This document shows positions 26,313-35,267 of a stretch of DNA of 64,000 nucleotides, piece by piece. A program made the position numbers and the translations under genes. Within the stretch, counting starts at the first letter, position 1; each line of letters starts with the position of its first letter. The stretch comes from JBKCUI01 sp046306195 (lineage in GTDB: Bacteria; Planctomycetota; Planctomycetia; Pirellulales; Pirellulaceae), in NCBI GenBank assembly GCA_046306195.1, contig JBKDXO010000002.1, positions 1-64,000 of the forward strand. The letters run 5' to 3'. Below the pieces are notes generated by a model. It saw only the letters and a program-made list of their open reading frames with translations, made no database searches and was not told where the DNA came from.

Positions 26313-27281
26313 GTGAATAACAACATCCCATCGGAATCAACTGGCTTGCCGACTCTAGCGAACAGCGACTGTTCGCGTTTGATCGCAAGCCTTCGAGACC
26401 AACTCAACCGAGTTGTTCTGGGGAAGAAAGGGGTCGTCGATCATTTGCTCGCATGCGTCCTGGCCCGAGGGCATGTGCTCTTTGACGATCTTCCAGGGCT
26501 TGGCAAAACGACGCTGGCCAAGGCCCTGGCCGCGGCCGTCGGAGGTCGATTTATGCGGGTCCAGTGCACGCCAGACCTTCTTCCCAGCGATATCACGGGC
26601 TTCAATATTCTCAATCAAAAGACCCGCGATTTTGAGTTTCGATCCGGCCCAGTGTTTTCGGATGTCCTTCTAGCGGATGAAATCAACCGAGCGACCCCTC
26701 GAACGCAAAGCGCTTTGTTCGAGGCGATGGCGGAACGGCAGGTCACGATCGATGGGGAACCTCGGATGTTGAGCGAAACATTCTTGGTTCTGGCGACGCA
26801 GAACCCGGTCGAGAGCGTCGGTGCGTACCCGCTTCCCGAAGCTCAACTCGATCGATTCGCCATGAAGCTCAAGATCGGTTACCCCGATCGTCAAAGCGAA
26901 TTGGAGTTGTTGGCGCGAAGCAGCCACAGCACGCGAGAAACTACCGCCCAACGGGTCCTGGAGACTGGGCAACTCGCTCAGCTTCAACGTGCGGTTGCCG
27001 ACATCGCTGTCGAACCTCCCGTGCGAGTGTATTTGGTCGATCTCGCGGAGGCCACACGCAGCAATCGAGCGTTCAGCCTTGGGCTCAGCCCCCGCGGTTT
27101 GTTGCAATGGCAACGCGTCGCGCAGGCCCATGCCATGCTCGCAGGACGCGAATATGTCATGCCCGAGGACGTCCAGGTCGTCGCTCGCCCGGTCCTTTCG
27201 GTGCGACTCTCTGGGTTGGGGGCCGGCGTTGAGAAAGCGATCGATGCGGTGCTCGGATCCGTTGCGGTACCGATGTTGTGA
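26313..27281 (+). CDS. MoxR-family AAA ATPase
   Basis: A 322-residue AAA+ ATPase of the MoxR group: LGKKGVVDHLLACVLARGHVLFDDLPGLGKTTLAKALA (Walker A at GLGKTT), FSDVLLADEINRATPRTQSALFEAM (Walker B), ATQNPVESVGAYPLPEAQLDRFAM (sensor 1) and SPRGLLQWQRVAQAHAMLAGR (sensor 2). MoxR proteins act as chaperones for metal-enzyme or envelope protein maturation, usually with DUF58 proteins. The start is taken as the GTG at 26313 with GAGAG about seven bases upstream and eight bases after the preceding stop; longer in-frame forms run through the previous gene. Confidence 0.92.
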   Translation: MNNNIPSESTGLPTLANSDCSRLIASLRDQLNRVVLGKKGVVDHLLACVLARGHVLFDDLPGLGKTTLAKALAAAVGGRFMRVQCTPDLLPSDITGFNILNQKTRDFEFRSGPVFSDVLLADEINRATPRTQSALFEAMAERQVTIDGEPRMLSETFLVLATQNPVESVGAYPLPEAQLDRFAMKLKIGYPDRQSELELLARSSHSTRETTAQRVLETGQLAQLQRAVADIAVEPPVRVYLVDLAEATRSNRAFSLGLSPRGLLQWQRVAQAHAMLAGREYVMPEDVQVVARPVLSVRLSGLGAGVEKAIDAVLGSVAVPML

Positions 27282-27315
27282 GCAAAAATTTTTCAGGTGG
27301 AGGCGTTGCACACCC

Positions 27316-27777
27316 ATGAATCCTTGTTGCGACAAGTTTCTTTTTTCGTTGCTCGCAGCGATCGCGTTTTGCATGGTCGGCTGCCAAGGAGCTCCGCAGG
27401 CAACGGAGGAATCGCATGAGCATTTTCCGCCGCATTGGCCGCAGACAATCTTCCATGCATCCGATCGACTGAGCCAGATGCTCCAGCAGCCTGAAATGGC
27501 GCCGACAGCGGGCCGCGTCCCACCCAAAGAGGAATTCATGGACCTGATCGGATGGTTGCCCATTCTGACTGCGGATAGCGATTTGGACCGCTCGACTTTT
27601 GATCGGATCGATGCCGCTTCGGTTCGTCTTCATAACAAGTGGCAAGGTGCGAATCAGCCACAAGACTTGCGGAGCCTCGTCGATGATCCCGATGTGCGCG
27701 AACTCGTCCAATGGATGGCGGAAGTTTTCCAAAAGACGCGGGCTGCGGACCAACAACTCGGCAATTCCCCAGGATAA
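27316..27777 (+). CDS. Small lipoprotein paired with a YraQ-type permease
   Basis: A 153-residue lipoprotein: signal MNPCCDKFLFSLLAAIAFCM then lipobox VGC (Cys about residue 23). The mature part begins with ESHEHFPPHWPQ, a His/Pro-rich opening that could bind a metal, then GWLPILTADSDLDRSTFDR and LVDDPDVRELVQWMAEVF. Upstream, the MoxR stop is only 34 bases away; downstream, the YraQ-type permease starts 14 bases after its stop, with AGGAG before its ATG. I do not recognise a characterised family. It may feed a small ligand or metal to the permease, by inference from gene order only. Confidence 0.75.
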   Translation: MNPCCDKFLFSLLAAIAFCMVGCQGAPQATEESHEHFPPHWPQTIFHASDRLSQMLQQPEMAPTAGRVPPKEEFMDLIGWLPILTADSDLDRSTFDRIDAASVRLHNKWQGANQPQDLRSLVDDPDVRELVQWMAEVFQKTRAADQQLGNSPG

Positions 27778-27791
27778 AGGAGCGAGAACTC

Positions 27792-29339
27792 ATGGATATT
27801 GCAGCGATGTTCTGGGGGGCGATGGTGCGTATGGGGCAGACCCTGATCGCCGCTGGTCCAACCCTTTTGGTAGGGTGGCTGATAGCTGCGATCTTTGAAC
27901 GGATTCTTGGACGCGAGGGAACCTATCGACTATTTGGCGGATCCACATGGCGACAACTGCCGCAGGCTTGGCTTCTGGGCATGCTCTTGCCAGTCTGCTC
28001 ACTGGGTGTCATTCCGGTCATGATCCAGATGCGGCGCAGCGGGATCTCGGGTGGTACGATCCTTGCCTTCGGATTGACGGCTCCCCTATTCAATCCCATC
28101 TCGGTGATGTACGGGCTCACCCTATCGGATCCGATGGCGATTTTGGTCTTTTGCATGGGATCGTTGACCGTCATTACCGTCATGGGACTGCTTTGGGACC
28201 GGTTGTTTCCGGGGAGCGCTGCAGCGGTCGAATCTCTACCACCGACCCCGTATGGAATACGCCGCATCGGGGCGGTGGGTCTGTCGATGTGCCAGCAGGC
28301 GTTCGGGGTGGCGAGCGTGTATATCGCCATCGCGGTTTTGGGGGTTGGATTTCTCAGCACGCTACTGCCATCGGGATGCCTGCAACGGGCTGCTGGGCAG
28401 AACGATACGTTTGCCCCAATCATGATGGCCGGGATTTCAACGCTCGCCTACATCACTCCGATGACCGCTATCGTCCAGATCGCGTCGATGTTCCAACACG
28501 GGAACTCGATCGCCGCCAGCTTTACCCTTTTGGTTCTCGGTGCTGGCGTGAACCTGGGCATGTTGGTTTGGATCATTCGTCACTATCGTTGGCGTCCTAC
28601 GTTGATCTGGCTCGGTTGCCTGGTGCTATTGGTATTGGGCTTAAGCTACGGCATGGATTCCCCACTGCGTCCTCGAGGAATCGAGGCGGCGGATCATACG
28701 CATGCATTCGATGTCTATTGCAATCCATTTTCACAGAGTGGCTCTGGGCTGATCGAGAGCAGTCTGCGAATCCTGCAAGAATCGCTCCATCCTGAGGAAA
28801 TTGTTGCGGGAATTGTTTGTGCGCTGGTTCTTGGCGTCGGCGCTTTCGGAGCCTGGCGTGATCCCCAGCGGAACTGGATGAGAAAACTGATTGAACCTGA
28901 GGTACGCAACGAGATTCCATCCGATGGCCGTATCAAAGATATCGTCTTGCCTCCATCGGTCATCGCTGGGGTTACCTTCATCGGGCTGGTACTCGCGAGC
29001 GTCCTGGCCTGTTTTCTCTATTATCCGCCTGTCAGCGAGATACGCGAAGAAATGACGGCGATCGAGGCTGAGATGATCGGCGCATACAACACCGGCAAAT
29101 GGGAAAAATTGGAGTATTGGATCCCGATTCAAGAGGACTGGTCGAACAAGCTGGTGGTGAGCGCTTATTTGAGAGGCAAGCCTTTGGATCGCTATTCCAA
29201 GCTCAAGCTGCAGGTCTACATGAAGAAGTTGGAACTGCTAGAGCATGCAGTCGAAGATCGCGACTTGGAAGAAGCCAAGGAGTTCGGTAGGCAAGGAGCC
29301 ATTGCGTTTGGAAGATTCAAGAAAGCGATCGCGAACTAG
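27792..29339 (+). CDS. YraQ/ArsP-type permease with a C-terminal extension
   Basis: A 515-residue membrane protein. Residues 1-300 carry about eight hydrophobic segments with YraQ/DUF318 motifs: LVGWLIAAIFERILGREG, GMLLPVCSLGVIPVMIQMRRSG, ILAFGLTAPLFNPISVMYGL and later STLAYITPMTAIVQIASMFQHG. Relatives export organoarsenicals or other unidentified solutes. After about residue 315 there are two more membrane segments and a soluble, charged C-terminal tail (ELLEHAVEDRDLEEAKEFGRQGA), which is not usual for the family. The ATG at 27792 has AGGAG nine bases upstream. It is in operon with the lipoprotein and convergent with the next gene. Confidence 0.8.
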   Translation: MDIAAMFWGAMVRMGQTLIAAGPTLLVGWLIAAIFERILGREGTYRLFGGSTWRQLPQAWLLGMLLPVCSLGVIPVMIQMRRSGISGGTILAFGLTAPLFNPISVMYGLTLSDPMAILVFCMGSLTVITVMGLLWDRLFPGSAAAVESLPPTPYGIRRIGAVGLSMCQQAFGVASVYIAIAVLGVGFLSTLLPSGCLQRAAGQNDTFAPIMMAGISTLAYITPMTAIVQIASMFQHGNSIAASFTLLVLGAGVNLGMLVWIIRHYRWRPTLIWLGCLVLLVLGLSYGMDSPLRPRGIEAADHTHAFDVYCNPFSQSGSGLIESSLRILQESLHPEEIVAGIVCALVLGVGAFGAWRDPQRNWMRKLIEPEVRNEIPSDGRIKDIVLPPSVIAGVTFIGLVLASVLACFLYYPPVSEIREEMTAIEAEMIGAYNTGKWEKLEYWIPIQEDWSNKLVVSAYLRGKPLDRYSKLKLQVYMKKLELLEHAVEDRDLEEAKEFGRQGAIAFGRFKKAIAN

Positions 29340-29361
29340 CGAGCTTCCGCTCGCCGGGCGA

Positions 29362-31908
29362 TCAATTTCCTCCCGTTTCCTCGTCTTCGTCTTTGAGGCT
29401 TGCAAAGATACGTGTGTCGGGCTGAACATCCCCGAGGGAGGCAGCCCGAATATGCATCAGGACGACGGTTTTGTGCTTCTGCTCGGATGACGTGGGACTG
29501 ATCTGCAACGCCGAGGGATTGGCGTCGGTCCATCCGAGGGCGATGTATTCACCCTGTTGCAGCGGATAACGCTCCGCGACGACAAGCAGCATCGCCCCCA
29601 TGTAGACGTCATCGACCGGTTCATCTGTCCATAGCAGGCCGTCAGATCGAATGGAGGTTGGTTTTTTCAGAAGAGGATTGCCGTCCCATTGCGGAAACCA
29701 TCGTCGCCCTTCTTGGATCGTCCGCGGACGGTTACCCGATACTGACACAACTCCCCTCTCCGGCAATACGGTGTTCACTAGTTTTGAGGATTGTGAACGC
29801 GGTTGCACGAATTGGGCCGTGGACTGGCCCGGCTCGATCGACCCGATCCAGCTCATCACCAGTTTTCCTTTGTCATCAATCCCGAAGACACCGATATCTC
29901 GTATCGGAATAACCGTGTCGTTTTTGAGTTGGATTTTCGCGTTCTCGGAATCCAGGGTCCATCGCAGAGCGCCGGACATGCCGACCATCTCTTCCGATTG
30001 CAACATGCCGGTCGAATTGGAGAGAACCGAAAAGCGTTGCAAGCCAGATCCGCGGTCATCGGCATTCCAATATTCGAGCGATTGGCCTTCACCAACACCG
30101 GTTCGCATCGCCCCTCGCAGGACGGGTGCTACCAGACCGTTCCCTTCTTTGTAAACCGCTTCGTAGTTGGTCGACAGCGACGTGTAGAAGGCATAGAAAT
30201 TCGACAAAGCTCCTCGCGGATGTTCGTTGTGGACTTCGAGGAACCCGAATGATGTCTGGCTTCGGGAAAAACCGACGTCGAGTCGTACGCTTCCCGCGAC
30301 GTAGGCCGCCCCGAGCATCGCGATGATCGGCGCGGCGACCCAGGCTAGTTCGACGCGACCGAGCAATCGAAAGAAGAGCCAGTTGATGGGTACGAGGACA
30401 ATCAGATAACCCGCCAGCAGTTTCAAGATGGTCGCAACCCTTGGGACGGTAATCCCTGACGATTCACGGAGACACTCGGTCGCTTTTTCGACAATACTGG
30501 ACTCAGGATTCCAAGCGCCGAAGCTGGTGGATTTTTTTACCGGAAATCTAGCGATGTCGTTTTCGGGTCGCTTTCTCTCGGTTTCGCGCTCGGTCCGCGC
30601 AGTCGAGGCATCGAGGTCTCGAGCCCAAAGCCGCAAACGGGTGGAGTGGAATGGGTTGCGTTCGGTTCCTTCGAAGGAGTCTGCATAAAGCGTGTTGGCT
30701 TCGGTTCCAAGGGAAGGAGTCCGGTGTGGCTTGCGAAGGATGGCGTTATGAATCAAGGAGCTGTAGGAAGGCCATCGAAGGAAAGCGGCATCGGTCATTG
30801 GGAATGTTGTGATCACCACCCTGCCTTGGCCAACCAACCGTTCGGCGACCAATCCCTCGAGAGTCGGAACCCAACTGGCGTTTTCCGTCAAGTCACCCCG
30901 AAGAATTGGGATCTTGCGATCGTTTTGGAAGTTAATTCGTTCGCCACCTGCGATTCGAATGGTCCATGTCCTATCGAATTCGACTTGAGAGTCGTCGGAC
31001 CATTCTCCCTCGAGGAGATTGGCCAGCGGGGACCAGTCCTTGAGCTGCGAAGCTTCGATCGAGCCCAACGCTTCAGGACCATTGATGATGATTGTCCCGC
31101 CAAAATAGAGCCAATCGGCTAAGGCTTCCTGCTGTTCCTGGGTCATGACGGAGAGGGAAACGTCGTTGATGACGACATGCGAGACCGAGGTCAACGTCGC
31201 CAATCGATTCGGAAATTGCGTCGTGATTTCGTCTTCCTGAATATCGATGATCCGATGGGGTACCACGCGGTATTCCTGGATGTCATCCGCCCGTTTCCAA
31301 ACGATGCAATCCAGACCTCTCCAGAAGAGATGTCGCGAGATATCGCGGCTGAGGACCACCAAGTCATACTGGTACCCATCGAGCATGGTGCATGGGAACG
31401 TCTCCTCGAGGATTGGAGTCCCAATGCCTCGGTTCGAGAATCGGGTGCGGATCGAAGTGGTTTTTCTGGTCCGCGTATCGTCTCCGAGGTTGTCCTGTGG
31501 AAGAAAGGGGTGAAGAATGGTCGCGTCGATCGCTTTTTCCTGCCCGACCGCGAGTGACAGATTGCGCATGAAATAAACGGAGTCAGAGCCCCATCCATAG
31601 GAAAACGGGATTCCATCGCGATCGACGACGGAGATCGCCGCAGTCAACGATTCATCTCCAAAGTTTGCCTTGATCTTGTTCCGCACCTGGTACCAATGAC
31701 CAGGTTTGACCATGTTGAGCGGTTGCTCCTTGGCAAATGGGAGGGTGCGCAATTCGTCCGCTGCTAGCCGTTGTTTCTGTTTCTTTTTCTTGGCTTCGGC
31801 GTCGTCCGCGCTTCCCTCTGGGGTGTTCAAATTTTGCGAGCATCCCCGGCAGCCGACGAGCGGCATGAGGAGAACGATGCACCAAAAAACGATCGATGGA
31901 TTTTTCAT
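29362..31908 (-). CDS. Large membrane-anchored lipoprotein with a glutamine-amidotransferase-like region
   Basis: An 848-residue protein. The N-terminus (MKNPSIVFWCIVLLMPLVGC) is a lipoprotein signal. A region near residues 180-290 (DLVVLSRDISRHLF, LADWLYFGGTIIINGPEAL) resembles the degenerate class I amidotransferase fold seen in envelope-cluster membrane proteins. Two transmembrane segments fall near residues 490-550 (LAGYLIVLVPINWLFFRLLG, APIIAMLGAAYVAGS), followed by a beta-rich C-terminal domain. No catalytic Cys could be assigned. It converges with the permease gene across 22 bases and is next to the DUF58/MoxR run, so a shared envelope role is plausible. Function unknown. Confidence 0.7.
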   Translation of the reverse strand: MKNPSIVFWCIVLLMPLVGCRGCSQNLNTPEGSADDAEAKKKKQKQRLAADELRTLPFAKEQPLNMVKPGHWYQVRNKIKANFGDESLTAAISVVDRDGIPFSYGWGSDSVYFMRNLSLAVGQEKAIDATILHPFLPQDNLGDDTRTRKTTSIRTRFSNRGIGTPILEETFPCTMLDGYQYDLVVLSRDISRHLFWRGLDCIVWKRADDIQEYRVVPHRIIDIQEDEITTQFPNRLATLTSVSHVVINDVSLSVMTQEQQEALADWLYFGGTIIINGPEALGSIEASQLKDWSPLANLLEGEWSDDSQVEFDRTWTIRIAGGERINFQNDRKIPILRGDLTENASWVPTLEGLVAERLVGQGRVVITTFPMTDAAFLRWPSYSSLIHNAILRKPHRTPSLGTEANTLYADSFEGTERNPFHSTRLRLWARDLDASTARTERETERKRPENDIARFPVKKSTSFGAWNPESSIVEKATECLRESSGITVPRVATILKLLAGYLIVLVPINWLFFRLLGRVELAWVAAPIIAMLGAAYVAGSVRLDVGFSRSQTSFGFLEVHNEHPRGALSNFYAFYTSLSTNYEAVYKEGNGLVAPVLRGAMRTGVGEGQSLEYWNADDRGSGLQRFSVLSNSTGMLQSEEMVGMSGALRWTLDSENAKIQLKNDTVIPIRDIGVFGIDDKGKLVMSWIGSIEPGQSTAQFVQPRSQSSKLVNTVLPERGVVSVSGNRPRTIQEGRRWFPQWDGNPLLKKPTSIRSDGLLWTDEPVDDVYMGAMLLVVAERYPLQQGEYIALGWTDANPSALQISPTSSEQKHKTVVLMHIRAASLGDVQPDTRIFASLKDEDEETGGN

Positions 31909-31923
31909 CGCTCGGCTCCGATT

Positions 31924-32154
31924 TCAGTCGCCAAACATACACCCCCGAGCGCACTGCGGACGTCCGCAAGTTCCCCCGTCGGAATCTGAGCGTTGGGTTG
32001 CGCTGTTTCCCTGAACCGGAGCGCCGATGACGCTCAGGAGTTTGGTCATCTTTTGGGAGCCGCACTCGGGACAGACGGGAGAGTCATCATGTCTCTGGAG
32101 GAGCAGTTCAACGTCTTGCTGGCAGTTTTGGCAATGGTATTCGTAGAGTGGCAT
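31924..32154 (-). CDS. FmdB-type zinc ribbon protein
   Basis: A 76-residue protein opening MPLYEYHCQNCQQDVELL and continuing PVCPECGSQKMTKLLSV, with paired CxxC motifs at residues 8-11 and 28-31. This is the FmdB zinc ribbon, often a regulator or accessory factor of unknown target. It starts at ATG 32154 and ends 16 bases upstream of the 848-residue gene, so the two may be cotranscribed. Confidence 0.9.
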   Translation of the reverse strand: MPLYEYHCQNCQQDVELLLQRHDDSPVCPECGSQKMTKLLSVIGAPVQGNSATQRSDSDGGTCGRPQCARGCMFGD

Positions 32155-32181
32155 GGCATCACCTGAAGCGAGGAAGTAGCG

Positions 32182-32376
32182 TCATCCGATGCGCCACAGC
32201 GCGAACCGAATCAATACGGCTACAATGCCGAGAAAACAAATCGTCCATAATCCGGTTCGCCAACCTTGGCTCAGGATCAAGTCGATCCGCTCATGGCGCG
32301 TTGCCGCCATCACGAGGGAGACTGCGACCAACACGGGAAAGATCCACAAAAGGTACTCGACCGATATCGCGATCAT
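32182..32376 (-). CDS. Small membrane protein, two helices
   Basis: A 64-residue protein: MIAISVEYLLWIFPVLVAVSLVMAATRHER then a second hydrophobic run (LWTICFLGIVAVLIRFALW). It has two transmembrane helices joined by a short basic loop. The ATG at 32376 follows the rsfS stop by 29 bases, with AGGAAG upstream; a longer in-frame form would extend into rsfS. Similar short proteins occur near rsfS in planctomycetes in my recollection, but function is unknown. Confidence 0.65.
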   Translation of the reverse strand: MIAISVEYLLWIFPVLVAVSLVMAATRHERIDLILSQGWRTGLWTICFLGIVAVLIRFALWRIG

Positions 32377-32405
32377 GGCTGTCGCAAAACTTCCTGCTGG
32401 ATTGA

Positions 32406-32834
32406 CTAGAAACCGCTGGGTTGAGCGCCGGTTGCGCGAAGCACATCGGACAAATCGATGCGGACGCCATCGGCCCACAAGCCCTCCAAATCGTAGAATC
32501 GCCGATGCTCCTCGTCGAACAAATGCACGACCACGCCCCCATAATCCAGGGCGATCCAGTGGCTCTCGTCATACCCCGAGATGGACACCCGAATTTCGCC
32601 GCGTCGTCGCAACTCGCGGTCGATCTCCTCGGCGATCGCGTGCAACTGTCGCCGGCTCGTCCCCGTGGCGATCACGAAACAGTCGAAAACACTGGTTTGT
32701 TTGGAGAGATCAATGACGACGATTTCCTGACCTTTATTCTCGGCAGCGATTCGTGCGGCGACTTTCGCGGACTCGATGCTGTCTGCTACGGTTAGTGGGG
32801 TTGCGGCGCTCGGAATCGTCCCGGTCTCTGCCAT
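32406..32834 (-). CDS. rsfS: Ribosomal silencing factor RsfS
   Basis: A 142-residue protein that binds ribosomal protein uL14 and blocks subunit joining in starvation. Family blocks are AENKGQEIVVIDLSKQTSVFDCFVIATGTSRRQLHAIAEEI and DESHWIALDYGGVVVHLFDEEHRRFYDLEGLWADG. The ATG at 32834 has AGGA about nine bases upstream and gives a normal length; an earlier ATG at 32945 adds 37 unrelated residues. It is followed 29 bases later by the small membrane protein and is divergent from thrC. Confidence 0.95.
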   Translation of the reverse strand: MAETGTIPSAATPLTVADSIESAKVAARIAAENKGQEIVVIDLSKQTSVFDCFVIATGTSRRQLHAIAEEIDRELRRRGEIRVSISGYDESHWIALDYGGVVVHLFDEEHRRFYDLEGLWADGVRIDLSDVLRATGAQPSGF

Positions 32835-33087
32835 GCTGTTTTTCCTGTCGCCCTCTCTCGCTGGATGGTATTGATTCGCTCTTCCGCAACGTATCTTATC
32901 CAATCGATAGGGGAATGTCACGCGATGACGGTCTTGAGGATACAATGTTTCGGCGTGTGGCGGGTCGATTTAGGAGTGCAGTTCGTAGCGGTTATTCGGG
33001 GGCGGCGGGCGTCCGGGGCGCGAATGGGCGGGCATTCTGGGCCTGCAAACCCCATGTTTTTCCGCTGCAACCTAGGGTTGATCCGAT

Positions 33088-34521
33088 ATGGCCAACACCT
33101 TGACTTCCGAAAACAGTTCGACCCGTACGCGGGACAGAGCCTACCAGCGCTGTTTGAATATCGATTGCGAGGCGACCTACGGCGTCGATGAGTTCCACAC
33201 GCGCTGCGGTCGTTGCGGGGATTTGCTGGACATCGCCTATGAATGGGACCGTAATCCGGTACCTGGCAGCCTGCGGGAGTTCGAGGGAATGTGGACGCGC
33301 CGCTGGGATCCCATTCGCTTTAGCGGTGTTTGGCGTTTCCGAGAGCTGCTTCCGTATGCTCCGCAAGAAAAAATCGTCACCGTCGGCGAAGGGCAGACGT
33401 TGTTGCAACCAGCCGACCAGGTCGCGCGGTACGTCGGGATACGGCCGGGACGACTCCATCTCCAATACGAGGGGATGAACCCGTCGGGATCCTTCAAGGA
33501 CAACGGCATGTGTGCGGCCTTCACGCACGCCAACATGATCGGGGCCCGCCGCGCGGCGTGCGCTTCGACCGGGAACACCAGCGCCTCGCTCGCGATGTAC
33601 TGCGCCGTGACCCAATTGATGAAAGGTGTCATCTTTATCGGTTCGGGAAAAATCTCGTACGGCAAGCTTTCGCAGGCGCTCGAGTACGGGGCGCTGACGG
33701 TTCAGATCGCCGGGGACTTTGACGACGCCATGGCCCGTGTGCAGGAGGTCTCCAAAGAGCTCGGCATTTATCTGGTCAACAGCGTGAATCCGTTTCGCCT
33801 GGAAGGTCAGAAGACCGTGATGTATCGCGTCCTCGAAGCCCTGCGCTGGGAAATTCCTGACTGGATTGTGGTCCCCGGCGGGAACTTGGGGAACAGCAGC
33901 GCCTTTGGGAAAGCGTTCCTGGAGCTGAAGCAATTAGGCCTGATCGATCGCGTTCCTCGCCTGGCTGTCATCAATGCAGCCGGTGCCGACACGCTCGATG
34001 TTTTGTACAACCAACGCAACTTGAAATGGCTCGGCGGCCGGCCTCGCATGGAGATCGCTTGCTGGTACTACGACGAGCTCGATCGCGAGAAACGCAAAGC
34101 CGATACGATCGCTAGCGCCATCGAGATCCACCGTCCGGTCAATCTCAAGAAGTGCTTGAGGGCTTTGGATGTTTGCGACGGCGTGGTGCGAAAGGTAAGC
34201 GATCAGGAGATTCTCGATGCCAAAGCGCAGGTCGGCGCCGGAGGAATCGGGTGCGAACCGGCAAGCGCTGCAAGCGTGGCGGGGGCAAAACTTCTGAGAC
34301 AGCAAGGGGTCATCGGCATGGACGATCGCGTGGTATGCATTCTCACGGGCCATCAATTGAAGGATCCGACTGCGACAGTCGCCTATCACACCACGGATCA
34401 GCAGAAATTCAATGAGGTATTGGGAAGCCGGGGGGTGAACCGCGCTTCGTTCGCCAACCGAGCCATCGCGGTACCCAACGAAATCGACGCGATCGTCAAA
34501 GCGATTCAGTTGTATTCTTAA
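33088..34521 (+). CDS. thrC: Threonine synthase
   Basis: A 477-residue PLP enzyme converting O-phosphohomoserine to threonine. An N-terminal zinc ribbon-like piece has Cys22, Cys27, Cys40 and Cys43. The catalytic domain follows: VTVGEGQTLLQPADQV, YEGMNPSGSFKDNGM with the PLP Lys137, TGNTSASLAMYCAV, VPGGNLGNSSAFGKAF and a C-terminal HQLKDPTATVAY. The length is normal. It is monocistronic with a palindrome just after the stop (34530-34552). Confidence 0.95.
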   Translation: MANTLTSENSSTRTRDRAYQRCLNIDCEATYGVDEFHTRCGRCGDLLDIAYEWDRNPVPGSLREFEGMWTRRWDPIRFSGVWRFRELLPYAPQEKIVTVGEGQTLLQPADQVARYVGIRPGRLHLQYEGMNPSGSFKDNGMCAAFTHANMIGARRAACASTGNTSASLAMYCAVTQLMKGVIFIGSGKISYGKLSQALEYGALTVQIAGDFDDAMARVQEVSKELGIYLVNSVNPFRLEGQKTVMYRVLEALRWEIPDWIVVPGGNLGNSSAFGKAFLELKQLGLIDRVPRLAVINAAGADTLDVLYNQRNLKWLGGRPRMEIACWYYDELDREKRKADTIASAIEIHRPVNLKKCLRALDVCDGVVRKVSDQEILDAKAQVGAGGIGCEPASAASVAGAKLLRQQGVIGMDDRVVCILTGHQLKDPTATVAYHTTDQQKFNEVLGSRGVNRASFANRAIAVPNEIDAIVKAIQLYS

Positions 34522-34529
34522 ATACGAGT

Positions 34530-34552
34530 CGCATGGAGCATCGCTCCATGCG
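34530..34552 (+). terminator. Hairpin downstream of thrC
   Basis: A perfect ten-base stem (CGCATGGAGC / GCTCCATGCG) with an ATC loop lies 9 bases after the thrC stop. There is no T-run, so it may stabilise the mRNA end or act with Rho rather than as an intrinsic terminator. Confidence 0.55.
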
Positions 34553-34610
34553 AACAATAACAAAAATCGGTCAAGGCTGAGGCCCTTCTTCGCGAGAGGG
34601 TTAATTCCCT

Positions 34611-34967
34611 CTATTTACCGGCGTGCATCTTTCTTGCACCGGGCGACCCCGCAGGAATCGCTCCCTTCAGGGAGAGTCCTAGCGTTCTCGCTATACGATT
34701 AGTAATGAAGTGACTCAGAGATAGTATCCCCATATGCTCGAAATGCTTCCGACGAATACGGCGATTATCCATCGACGTCTTCCGCGTGAACTTCATGCAT
34801 CGCAGTCGCATGCCTATCCACCGTTCGAGAGTGCGGTACATGTGGCCACACGCTGACCAAGGACGAGTGAAGTAATTCTCTGTCCCACGAATAACGCGAT
34901 TCAGTTTCTCGATCGTACTCAGTCCGACAGGACAGTACTCGTACTCGATTCGGTTCTTTGAACTGTA
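34611..34967 (-). pseudogene. Group II intron reverse transcriptase/maturase remnant (C-terminal)
   Basis: The reverse strand from 34967 to a stop at 34611 stays open for 118 codons and reads like the C-terminal maturase part of a group II intron protein: LNRVIRGTENYFTRPW, then ERWIGMRLRCMKFTRK and RRIRRKHFEHMGILSLS. In complete proteins (about 400-600 residues) this follows the reverse transcriptase domain; that part is missing, and a TGA (34968-34970) ends the frame upstream. Domain V of the intron RNA was not found downstream. So it is a decayed fragment. I rely on pattern memory for the family, and the match should be confirmed. Confidence 0.6.
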
Positions 34968-35003
34968 TCACTGCGTCTTGGTCAGCGCAAGCGTCGTTGC
35001 TGA

Positions 35004-35267
35004 GAATTCGATGGGGAAGTTGAATCAAAGGCCGAGGAGACAAAACGCATTGCAGCTTCCCGGTTCGAGGTATCGGACAATCGTGATGCTGCGATCTACG
35101 ACGAGCCGACGAGTAGATACTACGAGTACAAGTGGATCCTGTTCCGCGAGGGCCAGAACAAAGGATTGTCGGTGCATGGCCCCGACTGGCTGCCCGGTTA
35201 TGACACAGCCGACAAAAATGAGCCTGAGGCGCTAGCCGATTTTTGCACGTCGAACGAACTCGGCTAG
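35004..35267 (+). pseudogene. Possible gene remnant, 87-codon open frame
   Basis: The frame is open from just after a stop at 35001-35003 and has no good start codon. It reads protein-like residues such as RFEVSDNRDAAIYDEP and YYEYKWILFREGQNKG, unlike the Arg/Pro-rich shadow frames of the region. It ends inside the palindromic repeat at 35265-35267. It could be the end of a lost gene, cut by the repeat. Family unknown; a chance open frame cannot be excluded. Confidence 0.25.

Noticed and set aside
32835..33087. Threonine or other riboswitch/attenuator upstream of thrC
   Set aside because: No aptamer motif, leader peptide with Thr/Ile runs or terminator pair was visible.
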